This document shows positions 57,769 through 64,000 of a stretch of 64,000 nt of DNA, piece after piece. A model generated the notes under the pieces. The model had not been told where the DNA came from. It made no database searches and saw nothing but the letters and a program-made list of their open reading frames with translations. How positions within the stretch are numbered: the stretch's first letter is position 1; each line of letters opens with the position of its first letter. The position numbers and the translations under genes are program-made. The DNA is from Leisingera daeponensis. GTDB taxonomy: Bacteria > Pseudomonadota > Alphaproteobacteria > Rhodobacterales > Rhodobacteraceae. The stretch lies in the NCBI RefSeq assembly GCF_019801465.1, contig NZ_JAHVJA010000013.1, forward strand, positions 1-64,000, given 5' to 3'.

Positions 57769-59553
57769 TTAGTTCGAGGTCAGGGTTATACCAGTCACCT
57801 CTGCGGGTTCAACTTGCGGACGGAGGCCCAGCAGCGGCGCGACCCGGCCGATCATTTCGGCGGCCACCGGGGTGGCGGTCCAGCCTGCGGTGCGGCGCTC
57901 CTCGCCATGGGCGATGATCGACGGCTCGTCCAGCGTCACGATCAGCACGTATTTCGGGTCATGTGCCGGGAAAATAGAGGCAAAAGTGGCAATCACCTTG
58001 TCCTCGTAGTACCCGCCGCGGGGCTTGGGCTTGTCGGCGGTGCCGGTCTTACCGCCCACCTGATAGCCTTCGACCTCGGCAAAAGAAGCTGTGCCTTCGC
58101 TGACCACCTTGCGCAACATCTTGCGCGCGGCGGCGGCGGTGGCCTCGCTCAACACCCGCTCCCCCGGCTGCGGCGCGGTCTGCTTCAGAATCGTCGGCGC
58201 CACATACCGCCCGCCGTTGGCAATCGCTGCATAGCCCGCGGCCAGGTGCATCGGCGTCGTGGAGATGCCGTGGCCGTAGGAGATGGTCATCGCCGACAGT
58301 TCCGACCAATTGCCGGGCAGCAGCGGCTTGCCGCCTGCGGCCTCGGTGATCTCGAACGGGGTCGGCTCCAGCATGCCCAGATCATTGAGGAAGCTTTTCT
58401 GCCGCTCCACCCCGATCTGCTGCGCCAGCCGCGCGGTGCCGATATTGGAGGATTTAACGATGATCTTGGTCACCGACATCTCGTTGCCGTAGTTGCGGAA
58501 ATCGCGGATCGCAAAACGGCCCCAGCGCAGCGGCCCGCGGGTGTCGATCACGGTATCGGCGCCCACCAGCCCCAGCTCCATCGCCTGGGCGGCGGTGAAG
58601 ATCTTGAAGGTGGAGCCCAGCTCATAAACCCCCTGCACCGCGCGATTGAACAGCGGGCTGTCGGAGGGATCGAAGCCGGAAGTCGGCGGCCGCGGCCGGT
58701 CATTGGGATCGAAATCCGGGAAGGAAACCACCGAAATCACTTCGCCGGTGTGCACATCCATCAGGATCGAGGTTGCGCCCTTGGCGTTCATCAGCTTCAT
58801 GCCGCCATAGAGCACCTGCTCCGCCGCGGCCTGCACGGTAAGGTCCAGCGACAACTGCAAGGGCTTGCCCGCATTGGCCGGATCGCGCAGGTAATCGTCG
58901 AACTGGCGCTCGACGCCGGCGACGCCGATCACCTCGGCCGCGTTCACGCCCTCCTTGCCAAAACCGGCACCGCCCAGCACATGGGCGGCCAGGCTGCCAT
59001 TGGGATACAGCCGCATCTCGCGCGGGCCGAACAGCAGGCCGGGATCACCGATGTCATGCACCGCCTGAAGCTGCTCCGGGCTGATTTTCTTTTTCACCCA
59101 CAAGAACTTGCGCTTTCCGGTGAAGTCCTTGATCAAACGCTCGCGGTCGAGGTCGGGAAAGATCTCCACCAGCTTTTCCGCAGCACTGACCGGATCGATC
59201 ATCTGCGGCGGCTGGGCGTAAAGCGAATGGGTCTCGAAATTGGTGGCCAGCAGGCTGCCGTTGCGGTCGACGATGTCGGCGCGCTGCGCGGCAATGGCTG
59301 CGCCGGGAACGCTGGCGACGGGCTCTTCCGGCTCCGACACCGCGGTCATGCCCATGCGGGCGATGATGGCGCCGAAAGCGCACACAAAAAACAGGCCCAG
59401 CACCAGAAGCCGCCCCTCGGCGCGCTGACGGGCCTGCACCTGCATTTCCTGATGGCGCAGGCTGATGTTTTCCTTCTCGATCACATCCGGATTCTCGCCG
59501 GAGGCGCGAGCGTGCAGGATGCGGGCCAGCGGGCGGAGCGGCGTGCGGATCAT
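57769..59553 (-). CDS. ftsI: peptidoglycan transpeptidase FtsI (PBP3)
   Basis: 594 aa. A short cytosolic tail and one membrane anchor (about residues 47-68, LLVLGLFFVCAFGAIIA) precede the periplasmic part. The transpeptidase motifs are Ser314-x-x-Lys317 in ELGSTFKIFTAA, SSN in VKSSNIGTARL, and KTG in VGGKTGTADKP. With FtsW it builds the septal wall. Its ATG overlaps the ftsL stop by four bases. A proline-rich tail is absent. Confidence 0.97.
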   Translation of the reverse strand: MIRTPLRPLARILHARASGENPDVIEKENISLRHQEMQVQARQRAEGRLLVLGLFFVCAFGAIIARMGMTAVSEPEEPVASVPGAAIAAQRADIVDRNGSLLATNFETHSLYAQPPQMIDPVSAAEKLVEIFPDLDRERLIKDFTGKRKFLWVKKKISPEQLQAVHDIGDPGLLFGPREMRLYPNGSLAAHVLGGAGFGKEGVNAAEVIGVAGVERQFDDYLRDPANAGKPLQLSLDLTVQAAAEQVLYGGMKLMNAKGATSILMDVHTGEVISVVSFPDFDPNDRPRPPTSGFDPSDSPLFNRAVQGVYELGSTFKIFTAAQAMELGLVGADTVIDTRGPLRWGRFAIRDFRNYGNEMSVTKIIVKSSNIGTARLAQQIGVERQKSFLNDLGMLEPTPFEITEAAGGKPLLPGNWSELSAMTISYGHGISTTPMHLAAGYAAIANGGRYVAPTILKQTAPQPGERVLSEATAAAARKMLRKVVSEGTASFAEVEGYQVGGKTGTADKPKPRGGYYEDKVIATFASIFPAHDPKYVLIVTLDEPSIIAHGEERRTAGWTATPVAAEMIGRVAPLLGLRPQVEPAEVTGITLTSN

Positions 59554-59900
59554 GGCTGGCTCCCTGCATTGAGGCCGGAGACCTCGATCTCATTGCTGAT
59601 CTCCAGCTCCGGCGGTGCTGGGTAGGAGACCTCATCCACGCGGCCGAACTGATCCGGGCGCAGCGGCAGGAGGCCGAGGCTGTCAAAGTTGATGTCGGCC
59701 AGATCGCGCAGGCGCTGCGGGCGGTTCAAATAGGCCCATTCGGCGCGCAGCACGCTGAGGCGCACCTGGGCGGCGCCGATCTGGCGCTGCAAGGCGCGGG
59801 TGTCTTTCAGCACCTGCTGAGTGGCGTAGTTTTCGCGGTAGGCCCAGAAGGCGAGGCCGAAAACGGCCAGGCAGGTTGCGGCATACAGCAAAGTTTTCAT
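59550..59900 (-). CDS. ftsL: cell division protein FtsL
   Basis: 116 aa with the FtsL layout: a hydrophobic N-terminal anchor (residues 3-20, [18 protein letters not shown]) and a heptad-patterned periplasmic helix ([33 protein letters not shown]). The conserved W-LN-P-R-L end of the coil is characteristic of alphaproteobacterial FtsL. It lies between rsmH and ftsI with ATGA overlaps on both sides, the expected position. Confidence 0.93.
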   Translation of the reverse strand: MKTLLYAATCLAVFGLAFWAYRENYATQQVLKDTRALQRQIGAAQVRLSVLRAEWAYLNRPQRLRDLADINFDSLGLLPLRPDQFGRVDEVSYPAPPELEISNEIEVSGLNAGSQP

Positions 59901-60889
59901 TTACGCGCCTCTTTCAGCTGCGGCATTCCAAGCTCCTTGGCCGAGATCGGCCCCGGTGCGGCCCCGGTGCGGCGCCCCACCCGCAGGCGGGCGGACCGGG
60001 CGCGGGGGTTTTCGGCCAGTTCCTGCTCGTCCGGGCCCACCGCCTTGCGGGTGACCAGTTCGAACTGGGCGGGGGTTTCCTCCTGCTCCGGCGCATAGCG
60101 GTTGGCGCGGCCGGTCTTGCCCGCGCGGTGCTGGAAGAAGCGCTTGACCATGCGGTCCTCGACCGAGTGGAAGGTGACAACCGCCAGCAGGCCGCCGGGC
60201 TTCAGCGCCCGCTCGGCCGCCAGCAGGCCCTCGAACAGCTCGTCGTATTCGGCGTTCACCGCGATGCGCAGCCCTTGGAAGCTGCGGGTCGCCGGGTGCG
60301 ACTGGCCGGGCTTGGGGCGCGGCAGGCAGCTCTCGATGATGCCCGCAAGGCGCAGGGTGGTGGTGATCGGCTCGATCGCGCGCTCCCGGACAATCGCCTT
60401 GGCGATGCGGCGGCTGGCGCGCTCCTCGCCGTAATGGAACAGGATGTCGGCGATCTGCGCCTCGGTGAGTTCGGCGATCAGATCAGCGGCCGAGGGGCCT
60501 GACTGCGACATCCGCATGTCCAGCGGGCCGTCCTTCATGAAGGAGAAGCCGCGCTCGGCCAGGTCCAGCTGCATCGAGGAGACGCCGAGGTCCAGCACCA
60601 CGCCGTCGAGGTCCTGAGCGTATTCATCCATGCGGGAAAAGACGCCCGGCTGCAGGATCAGGCGGTCGCCGTACTCCCCTGCCCAGGGTTTTGCCAGTTC
60701 AAACGCCAGCGGATCGCGGTCGACGCCGGTCACCTGATCCGCGCCGGCCTCCAATAGGCCGCGGGTGTAGCCGCCGGCCCCGAAGGTGCCGTCCAGCCAG
60801 CGGCCCGCGACCGGGGCCACGGCCGCAAGCAGCGGGCGGAGAAGAACCGGGATATGGGGACCATTGGCAGCTTTTTGGTCCTGGGTCAT
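59897..60889 (-). CDS. rsmH: 16S rRNA (cytosine1402-N4)-methyltransferase
   Basis: 330 aa, formerly mra[40 protein letters not shown] contains the SAM-binding motif [23 protein letters not shown] and the [17 protein letters not shown] segment are family signatures. [21 protein letters not shown] is the NPPY-like catalytic region of this family. It begins three bases after the mraZ stop and overlaps ftsL by four. Confidence 0.97.
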   Translation of the reverse strand: MTQDQKAANGPHIPVLLRPLLAAVAPVAGRWLDGTFGAGGYTRGLLEAGADQVTGVDRDPLAFELAKPWAGEYGDRLILQPGVFSRMDEYAQDLDGVVLDLGVSSMQLDLAERGFSFMKDGPLDMRMSQSGPSAADLIAELTEAQIADILFHYGEERASRRIAKAIVRERAIEPITTTLRLAGIIESCLPRPKPGQSHPATRSFQGLRIAVNAEYDELFEGLLAAERALKPGGLLAVVTFHSVEDRMVKRFFQHRAGKTGRANRYAPEQEETPAQFELVTRKAVGPDEQELAENPRARSARLRVGRRTGAAPGPISAKELGMPQLKEARK

Positions 60890-60892
60890 GTC

Positions 60893-61396
60893 TTAAGCGC
60901 CCCCGGCGCCATCTAGGAATTCCATCGGATCGAAGTCCTCGGGCAGGTCTTCCATCCACTTCTCGGCCTGGGCCAGTTCCTCTGCCTCGTAGGTTTCCGG
61001 CTTCCAGATCTGAAAGGTGTCGCCTGCGGCGATGAAAAAAGCCTCTGCCTCAAGGTCGATCTTCTGGCGCAGCTTGGCCGGCAGCACCAGGCGGCCGGTC
61101 TCATCCACGTTGGTCGGGAAGGACTGGCCGTGGAACATGCGCTGCAGCATCTTGCGCTGCATCGAGCCGCGCGGCAGCTGGTCGATCTTGGCGTCGACCT
61201 CCTCGATCGCCTCTATAGTATAGCATTCCAGGAAGTTGCGGCGCTGATCGCCGTAGACGATTACCAGTTCGGGGTTCTGGCCGGGCTGCCAGTTCGGATC
61301 GGCAGCCTCCAGCACACGGCGAAAAGAGGCCGGGATTGACACCCGCCCCTTGCTGTCCACCTTGTGGTGGCTTTCGCCCCTGAACCTGCGGCCCAA
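60893..61396 (-). CDS. mraZ: transcriptional regulator MraZ
   Basis: 167 aa with two SpoVT-AbrB-like domains: GESHHKVDSKGRVSIPASFRRVLEA (first) and FPTNVDETGRLVLPAKLRQKIDL (second). MraZ forms rings and binds repeated TGGGN sequences in its own promoter, repressing the division cluster. The start is TTG at 61396, giving (M)GRRFRGESHHKVD, with AAGGACGG seven bases upstream. The frame stays open far upstream, but that part covers the leader terminator and is not homologous. It is preceded by an unusually long leader. Confidence 0.95.
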   Translation of the reverse strand: MGRRFRGESHHKVDSKGRVSIPASFRRVLEAADPNWQPGQNPELVIVYGDQRRNFLECYTIEAIEEVDAKIDQLPRGSMQRKMLQRMFHGQSFPTNVDETGRLVLPAKLRQKIDLEAEAFFIAAGDTFQIWKPETYEAEELAQAEKWMEDLPEDFDPMEFLDGAGGA

Positions 61397-61444
61397 TTTC
61401 CCGTCCTTTTCGCGCGTCCCTCGCGTTAACCCGTCCCCCAGAAT

Positions 61445-61485
61445 GAAAAGGGGCGGGTTGATCTGCTGCCACTGATCAACCCGCC
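61445..61485 (-). terminator. attenuator/terminator hairpin in the mraZ leader
   Basis: Perfect 12-bp arms GGCGGGTTGATC (61452-61463) and GATCAACCCGCC (61474-61485) with a 10-base loop. On the minus strand the stem is followed at once by CCCTTTTCATT, a short U-tract. It lies upstream of the mraZ start, so read-through would control the whole cluster. Confidence 0.85.
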
Positions 61486-61655
61486 GCCTTGGCCCGCTTT
61501 GCGGGATGTCCGACTGCACGCGCCACCTGGGGGGATGTCTGCTCGCCCGCGCGCCGGATCTCTTGGTTCGATGAAAGCGAAGGCCTGTATGAAACCTGCT
61601 TGTTTTGTTTTTGGCTCTGGGGTCGTTTGGCGCCCCGTCCCTCGTCTCATCTGAT
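61445..61655 (-). ncRNA. upsM: UpsM-like leader small RNA of mraZ
   Basis: In Rhodobacter sphaeroides the long mraZ leader yields a very abundant small RNA, UpsM, by premature termination ahead of mraZ (known from the literature; roughly 200 nt). Here a proximal promoter would start RNA near 61655, and a terminator-like hairpin ends it near 61445, about 210 nt. No other gene lies in between. The 5' end is inferred from the promoter guess; the 3' end is firmly marked by the hairpin. Confidence 0.65.
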
Positions 61656-61660
61656 GAACT

Positions 61661-61691
61661 AGGGATACTATGGGAATTGATGGCCCTGCAA
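61661..61691 (-). promoter_or_regulatory. proximal dcw promoter overlapped by three MraZ-box-like repeats
   Basis: Minus-strand TTGCAG (61691-61686) and TATCCC (61667-61662) are 18 bp apart and would start RNA near 61655. On the plus strand the same bases read AGGGA-, TGGGA- and TGGCC- at 61661, 61671 and 61681, each ten bases apart, the (TGGGN)N5 spacing known for MraZ sites. A bound MraZ ring would cover both promoter elements. Confidence 0.55.
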
Positions 61692-61808
61692 CTCTTTTTT
61701 GCGGGAAACCGCCGAAGCCTTGACAAGTTATCCGCAGATTCGGGCCAGATTCGCGCCTGACTCAGGGAGGAAATCGGAACTTGTTGTAAAAAAATACAGG
61801 TCAGACAC

Positions 61809-61865
61809 TAGATATAGATGCGAGTTGCGCAGGCCAATTTTTTCCCATAGTTTCCCGCGATTCCG
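61809..61865 (-). promoter_or_regulatory. distal dcw promoter preceded by three MraZ-box-like repeats
   Basis: Minus-strand TTGGCC (61837-61832) and TATCTA (61814-61809) are 17 bp apart. Directly upstream, on the minus strand, stand CGGA, GGGA and GGGA half-sites (plus-strand TCCG 61862, TCCC 61853, TCCC 61843), 9 and 10 bp apart. This block is a near copy, in inverted orientation, of the repeats at the proximal promoter (both contain GGGA-A/T-ACTATGGGAA). Confidence 0.5.
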
Positions 61866-62010
61866 CCCGCCGCACTCCAGGATTCCACAAAGTTCCCCCT
61901 ACGTTCGCACAATCTATCGTACAGAAGCGCCGGAAATCCCCTTAAGCAGCGTTTGAACACCGAGTGATTCGCGTCATCAAGAGGGTTCGGACGGGAAAAG
62001 GGCCATGATT

Positions 62011-62148
62011 TCCCGTAGCACCCATGAATTCCCGCCAGTCCCGCGAATTCCCAGTCGTCCCATATGCTCCCAGCCATCCCGCGGCATCCCGCGCGGCACA
62101 GCAGGTGCCATACAGTCCCAATTCCGGCGGGCAATCCCATCCGCGCCC
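62011..62148. repeat. phased array of YGGGA half-sites upstream of the division cluster
   Basis: On the plus strand TCCC (once ACCC) begins at 62011, 62020, 62030, 62039, 62049, 62058, 62068, 62077 and 62087, spacing alternately 9 and 10 bp. TCCC at 62116 and 62135 and GCCC at 62145 stay in the same phase. Read on the minus strand this is a 19-bp unit with two YGGGA halves, e.g. TGGGAATTCG followed by CGGGACTGG. It is not in multiples of three and has no frame, so it is not coding. Confidence 0.8.
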
Positions 62149-62230
62149 GAATTTCAGCGCGGAACAAGACCGGAGGCAGCGCGCACCGCCGCCGCTCTGC
62201 AGCCTTTCCCGGCCAGGCAAAAGGCAAAAA

Positions 62231-62249
62231 GCCCGCCGGAGCGGCGGGC
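62231..62249 (-). terminator. rho-independent terminator of mrp
   Basis: 8-bp stem GCCCGCCG / CGGCGGGC with loop GAG. On the minus strand TTTTT follows directly (plus-strand A-run 62226-62230). It lies 54 bp after the mrp stop and separates mrp from the mraZ control region. Confidence 0.9.
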
Positions 62250-62302
62250 CTTCAAGGCGCTCTTATATATAGAGGCCGGATTTCCAGGCGCCGCCGGGCG
62301 GC

Positions 62303-63367
62303 TCAGGCCATGCCGCCGCCGATCAGACCCTCGGCGATGCGGGCATAGGCCCGGGCCATCGGCCCCTCCCCCGCGGCGACGGGCGTGCCACTGTCGCCGG
62401 CCAGACGGGTTTCCAGATCAATCGGCAGCGCGCCCAAAAGCGGCAACCCAAGCGCCTCGGCCTCTGCCGCGACGCCGCCGTGGCCGAAGATGTGATGCTC
62501 GCCGCCGCAATCCGGGCAAGTGAAGAAAGACATGTTCTCGATCAGCCCCAGCACCGGGGTCTTCAGCGTGCTGAACATGTCCATCGCCTTGCGCGCATCC
62601 AGCAGCGCCACATCCTGCGGGGTGGAGACAACGATGGCGCCGGACAGCTCCGCCTTGGTGCAGAGCGTCAGCTGCACATCGCCGGTGCCGGGCGGCAGGT
62701 CGACGATCAGCACGTCCAGCTCGCCCCAATTCACCTGACCCAGCATCTGCTGCAGGGCGCCCATCAGCATCGGGCCGCGCCAGACCACTGCCTTGCCTTC
62801 CTCCAGCATGAAGCCGATCGACATCAGGGTGACGCCATGAGCGTGCAGCGGCTCGATGGTCTTGCCGTCGGGGCTGGCAGGCCGCCCTTTGGCGCCCATC
62901 ATGCGGGGCTGAGAGGGGCCGTAGATGTCGGCATCCAGCAGGCCCACCTTGCGGCCCTGTTTCGCCAGCGCCACGGCGAGGTTGGAGGACACGGTGGATT
63001 TGCCCACCCCGCCCTTGCCGGAGGCGACCGCCAGGATGCGTTTGACGCCAGCCGGCTTCAGCGGCTCCGCCTGCGGTTTCGGGTGGCCGCCAACCTTGAG
63101 GCTGGGCGCGGGCTGCTGCGGCGCATGGGCGGTGAGCGCGGCGGAGACTTTCTCAACCCCTTCCAGCGACAGCACCGCGGCCTCGGCGGCTTTGCGCAGC
63201 GGCTCCATCAGCTTGGCGATTTCGGGGCTCGGCGCCTCGATCACGAAGCTCACCTTGCCGCCCTCGATGCGCAGCGCCCGCAGCATGTCGCGCGATACCA
63301 GGGTGCCGCCGTCCGGCAGCGCCAGCCGTTCCAGCACAGCGCGAATCTGTTCCTGTGTCACACCCAT
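62303..63367 (-). CDS. mrp: Mrp/NBP35-family iron-sulfur cluster carrier ATPase
   Basis: 354 aa. An N-terminal MIP18-like domain (residues 1-80) precedes the P-loop ATPase: deviant Walker A SGKGGVGKST (116-125), LIVDLPPGTGDVQLTL, and the metal-binding CxxC in SFFTCPDCGGEHHIFG. Proteins of this family carry [4Fe-4S] clusters to apo-proteins. It lies upstream of the mraZ region on the same strand but ends in its own terminator, so it is not cotranscribed with the division genes. Confidence 0.96.
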   Translation of the reverse strand: MGVTQEQIRAVLERLALPDGGTLVSRDMLRALRIEGGKVSFVIEAPSPEIAKLMEPLRKAAEAAVLSLEGVEKVSAALTAHAPQQPAPSLKVGGHPKPQAEPLKPAGVKRILAVASGKGGVGKSTVSSNLAVALAKQGRKVGLLDADIYGPSQPRMMGAKGRPASPDGKTIEPLHAHGVTLMSIGFMLEEGKAVVWRGPMLMGALQQMLGQVNWGELDVLIVDLPPGTGDVQLTLCTKAELSGAIVVSTPQDVALLDARKAMDMFSTLKTPVLGLIENMSFFTCPDCGGEHHIFGHGGVAAEAEALGLPLLGALPIDLETRLAGDSGTPVAAGEGPMARAYARIAEGLIGGGMA

Positions 63368-63708
63368 GGCTGCTCTCCTGCGTCAATTCCGGCTCATATA
63401 TATGTGCCGGCCGCCGGACTGGAAACCCGCCCGGCGCGATTGCCGCAGGCGGGCTGCCGCATTTGTCAACTAGCCGCCCCGCCAGCCATGCGCTGCTCGC
63501 GGCGCTGCGCCCGGAAATTATACAGCCGCACAACGGCGTGCTGCAAAACTCAGCCAATAACAAAGGCATACCCCGCGTCACCCATGCGCTTGCCGCATAG
63601 CAGCAATGACGAAGCACGGGATTGTGCATCTGCAGCATATCCTTAAATTGTCATTCAAGAAACGCCACAGCGGCACACGACGAGACGGTTAGACGAAGGA
63701 ACGGAACG
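63368..63708. other. intergenic region between divergent mrp and DUF1127 gene
   Basis: 341 bp with no supported gene. A 22-bp interrupted palindrome CCGGC-T-CATATATATG-T-GCCGG at 63389-63410 lies 22 bp upstream of mrp and probably covers its -10 region. The promoter of the DUF1127 gene must lie in 63600-63690; I found no clear sigma-70 pair, which would fit the alternative RpoH-type promoters used by DUF1127-CcsR units in Rhodobacter. Confidence 0.45.
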
Positions 63709-63918
63709 ATGGCAGCAGCACAACAGATCTCCGCGGTGAACATTGCATCCCCGGCAGGCTTCCTGGATGCCCTGCTGGTCAAGTTCGCCCGCTACCGCCT
63801 GTACCGCCAAACGGTCAATGAACTGTCGGCACTGACGAACCGCGACCTGGCCGACCTGGGCCTGGACCGGTCCGAAATCAAGCGCATCGCCTATCAGGCG
63901 GCCTACGAGAACAACTGA
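63709..63918 (+). CDS. DUF1127 family protein (CcaF1-like)
   Basis: 69 aa. The DUF1127 signature is at the C-terminus: VNELSALTNRDLADLGLDRSEIKRIAYQAAYENN. The N-terminal 40 residues form one basic helix (LVKFARYRLYRQ). In Rhodobacter sphaeroides the homologous CcaF1 is an RNA-binding protein encoded just upstream of the CcsR small RNAs and involved in their maturation. The same arrangement is seen here: CCUCCUCCC hairpins begin eight bases after the stop. GAAGGAACGG precedes the ATG. Confidence 0.92.
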   Translation: MAAAQQISAVNIASPAGFLDALLVKFARYRLYRQTVNELSALTNRDLADLGLDRSEIKRIAYQAAYENN

Positions 63919-63925
63919 TAGAGAT

Positions 63926-64000
63926 CAGGTCCTTTCTCCTCCTCCCTTGAAGGACCTGTCTTTGGCGGTGGCATCCTCCTCCTCCCTGATGCCACCGCAC
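63926..64000 (+). ncRNA. CcsR / 'cuckoo'-type small RNA (continues past window)
   Basis: Two hairpins carry the same loop motif. Hairpin 1: CAGGTCCTT (63926-63934) with AAGGACCTG (63950-63958), loop containing CCTCCTCCC at 63938-63946. Hairpin 2: GCGGTGGCAT (63965-63974) with ATGCCACCGC (63989-63998), loop containing CCTCCTCCC at 63978-63986. Both stems are perfect. Two CCUCCUCCC-loop hairpins per RNA, placed behind a DUF1127 gene, define the CcsR family in Rhodobacteraceae. The window ends before any second copy can be seen. Confidence 0.88.

Larger units (their letters stand above)
61397..62302. other. 0.9-kb control region of the division cluster
   Basis: No protein gene is supported here. 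In minus-strand order it holds the mrp terminator (62231-62249), an array of phased YGGGA repeats (62011-62148), a distal promoter with three GGGA-type repeats (61809-61865), a proximal promoter overlapping three GGGA-type repeats in the opposite orientation (61661-61691), and a leader RNA ending in a terminator-like hairpin (61445-61485), 49-56 bp before the mraZ TTG. Each has its own entry. Confidence 0.75.

Noticed and set aside
62259-62273. CTCTTATATATAGAG between the mrp stop and its terminator as a promoter
   Set aside because: No -35 at a suitable distance and no gene that it could serve before the mrp terminator; it may simply be part of the mRNA tail.
1-64000. CRISPR arrays, insertion sequences, prophage, tRNA or rRNA genes
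   Set aside because: No repeat-spacer pattern, transposase, integrase or tRNA/rRNA-like sequence was recognised while reading both strands.

Overview
The window is about 64 kb of high-GC alphaproteobacterial chromosome. The gene set points to the Rhodobacteraceae, most likely the Roseobacter group near Leisingera, Phaeobacter or Ruegeria: DUF2484 beside murC, a long leader before mraZ, aerobic cobaltochelatase cobS-cobT, DUF1127 proteins, and CCUCCUCCC-loop small RNAs at the right edge. I see no phage, insertion sequence, CRISPR array, tRNA or rRNA. The genus assignment is inference; the family assignment is better supported.

Positions 1-31.7 kb carry metabolic and housekeeping genes in short units. 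In order: the start of pntA, a PEMT/ICMT-like methyltransferase, an SDR and an MmcQ/YjbR gene, the kynurenine pair kynU and kynA, a TetR regulator divergent from a two-gene molybdenum oxidoreductase (IorA/IorB-like), a GNAT / class I glutamine amidotransferase / XRE-cupin group, a fasciclin protein, a GlcG-like gene with malate synthase G, pepN, a 427-aa unknown protein, tex, gatB, pepT, bolA, a J-domain protein, cobS-cobT, a Xaa-Pro aminopeptidase and DUF427.

Positions 31.9-63.4 kb are dominated by the division and cell-wall (dcw) cluster on the minus strand. Read in transcription order: mrp, a 0.9-kb control region, mraZ, rsmH, ftsL, ftsI, murE, murF, mraY, murD, ftsW, murG, murC, DUF2484, a small membrane gene, murB, ddl, ftsQ, ftsA, ftsZ, lpxC, bamD, recN and a ClC-type channel. 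Four-base stop/start overlaps join rsmH-ftsL-ftsI and murE-murF. Plus-strand genes interrupt the cluster in two places: glsA between mraY and murD, and a flavoprotein plus a LysR/DUF1127 pair between murD and ftsW.

The strongest non-coding signals lie around mraZ and at the right edge. The mraZ leader ends in a 12-bp terminator-like hairpin, as expected for the Rhodobacter small RNA UpsM. Two candidate promoters each carry three MraZ-box-like GGGA repeats, in opposite orientations. About 170 bp further upstream is an array of nine consecutive YGGG half-sites spaced alternately 9 and 10 bp apart, which I cannot match to anything described. At the right end a DUF1127 gene is followed by two hairpins with CCUCCUCCC loops, the hallmark of the CcsR ('cuckoo') stress RNAs. 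A further unassigned structured-RNA candidate lies between glsA and mraY.
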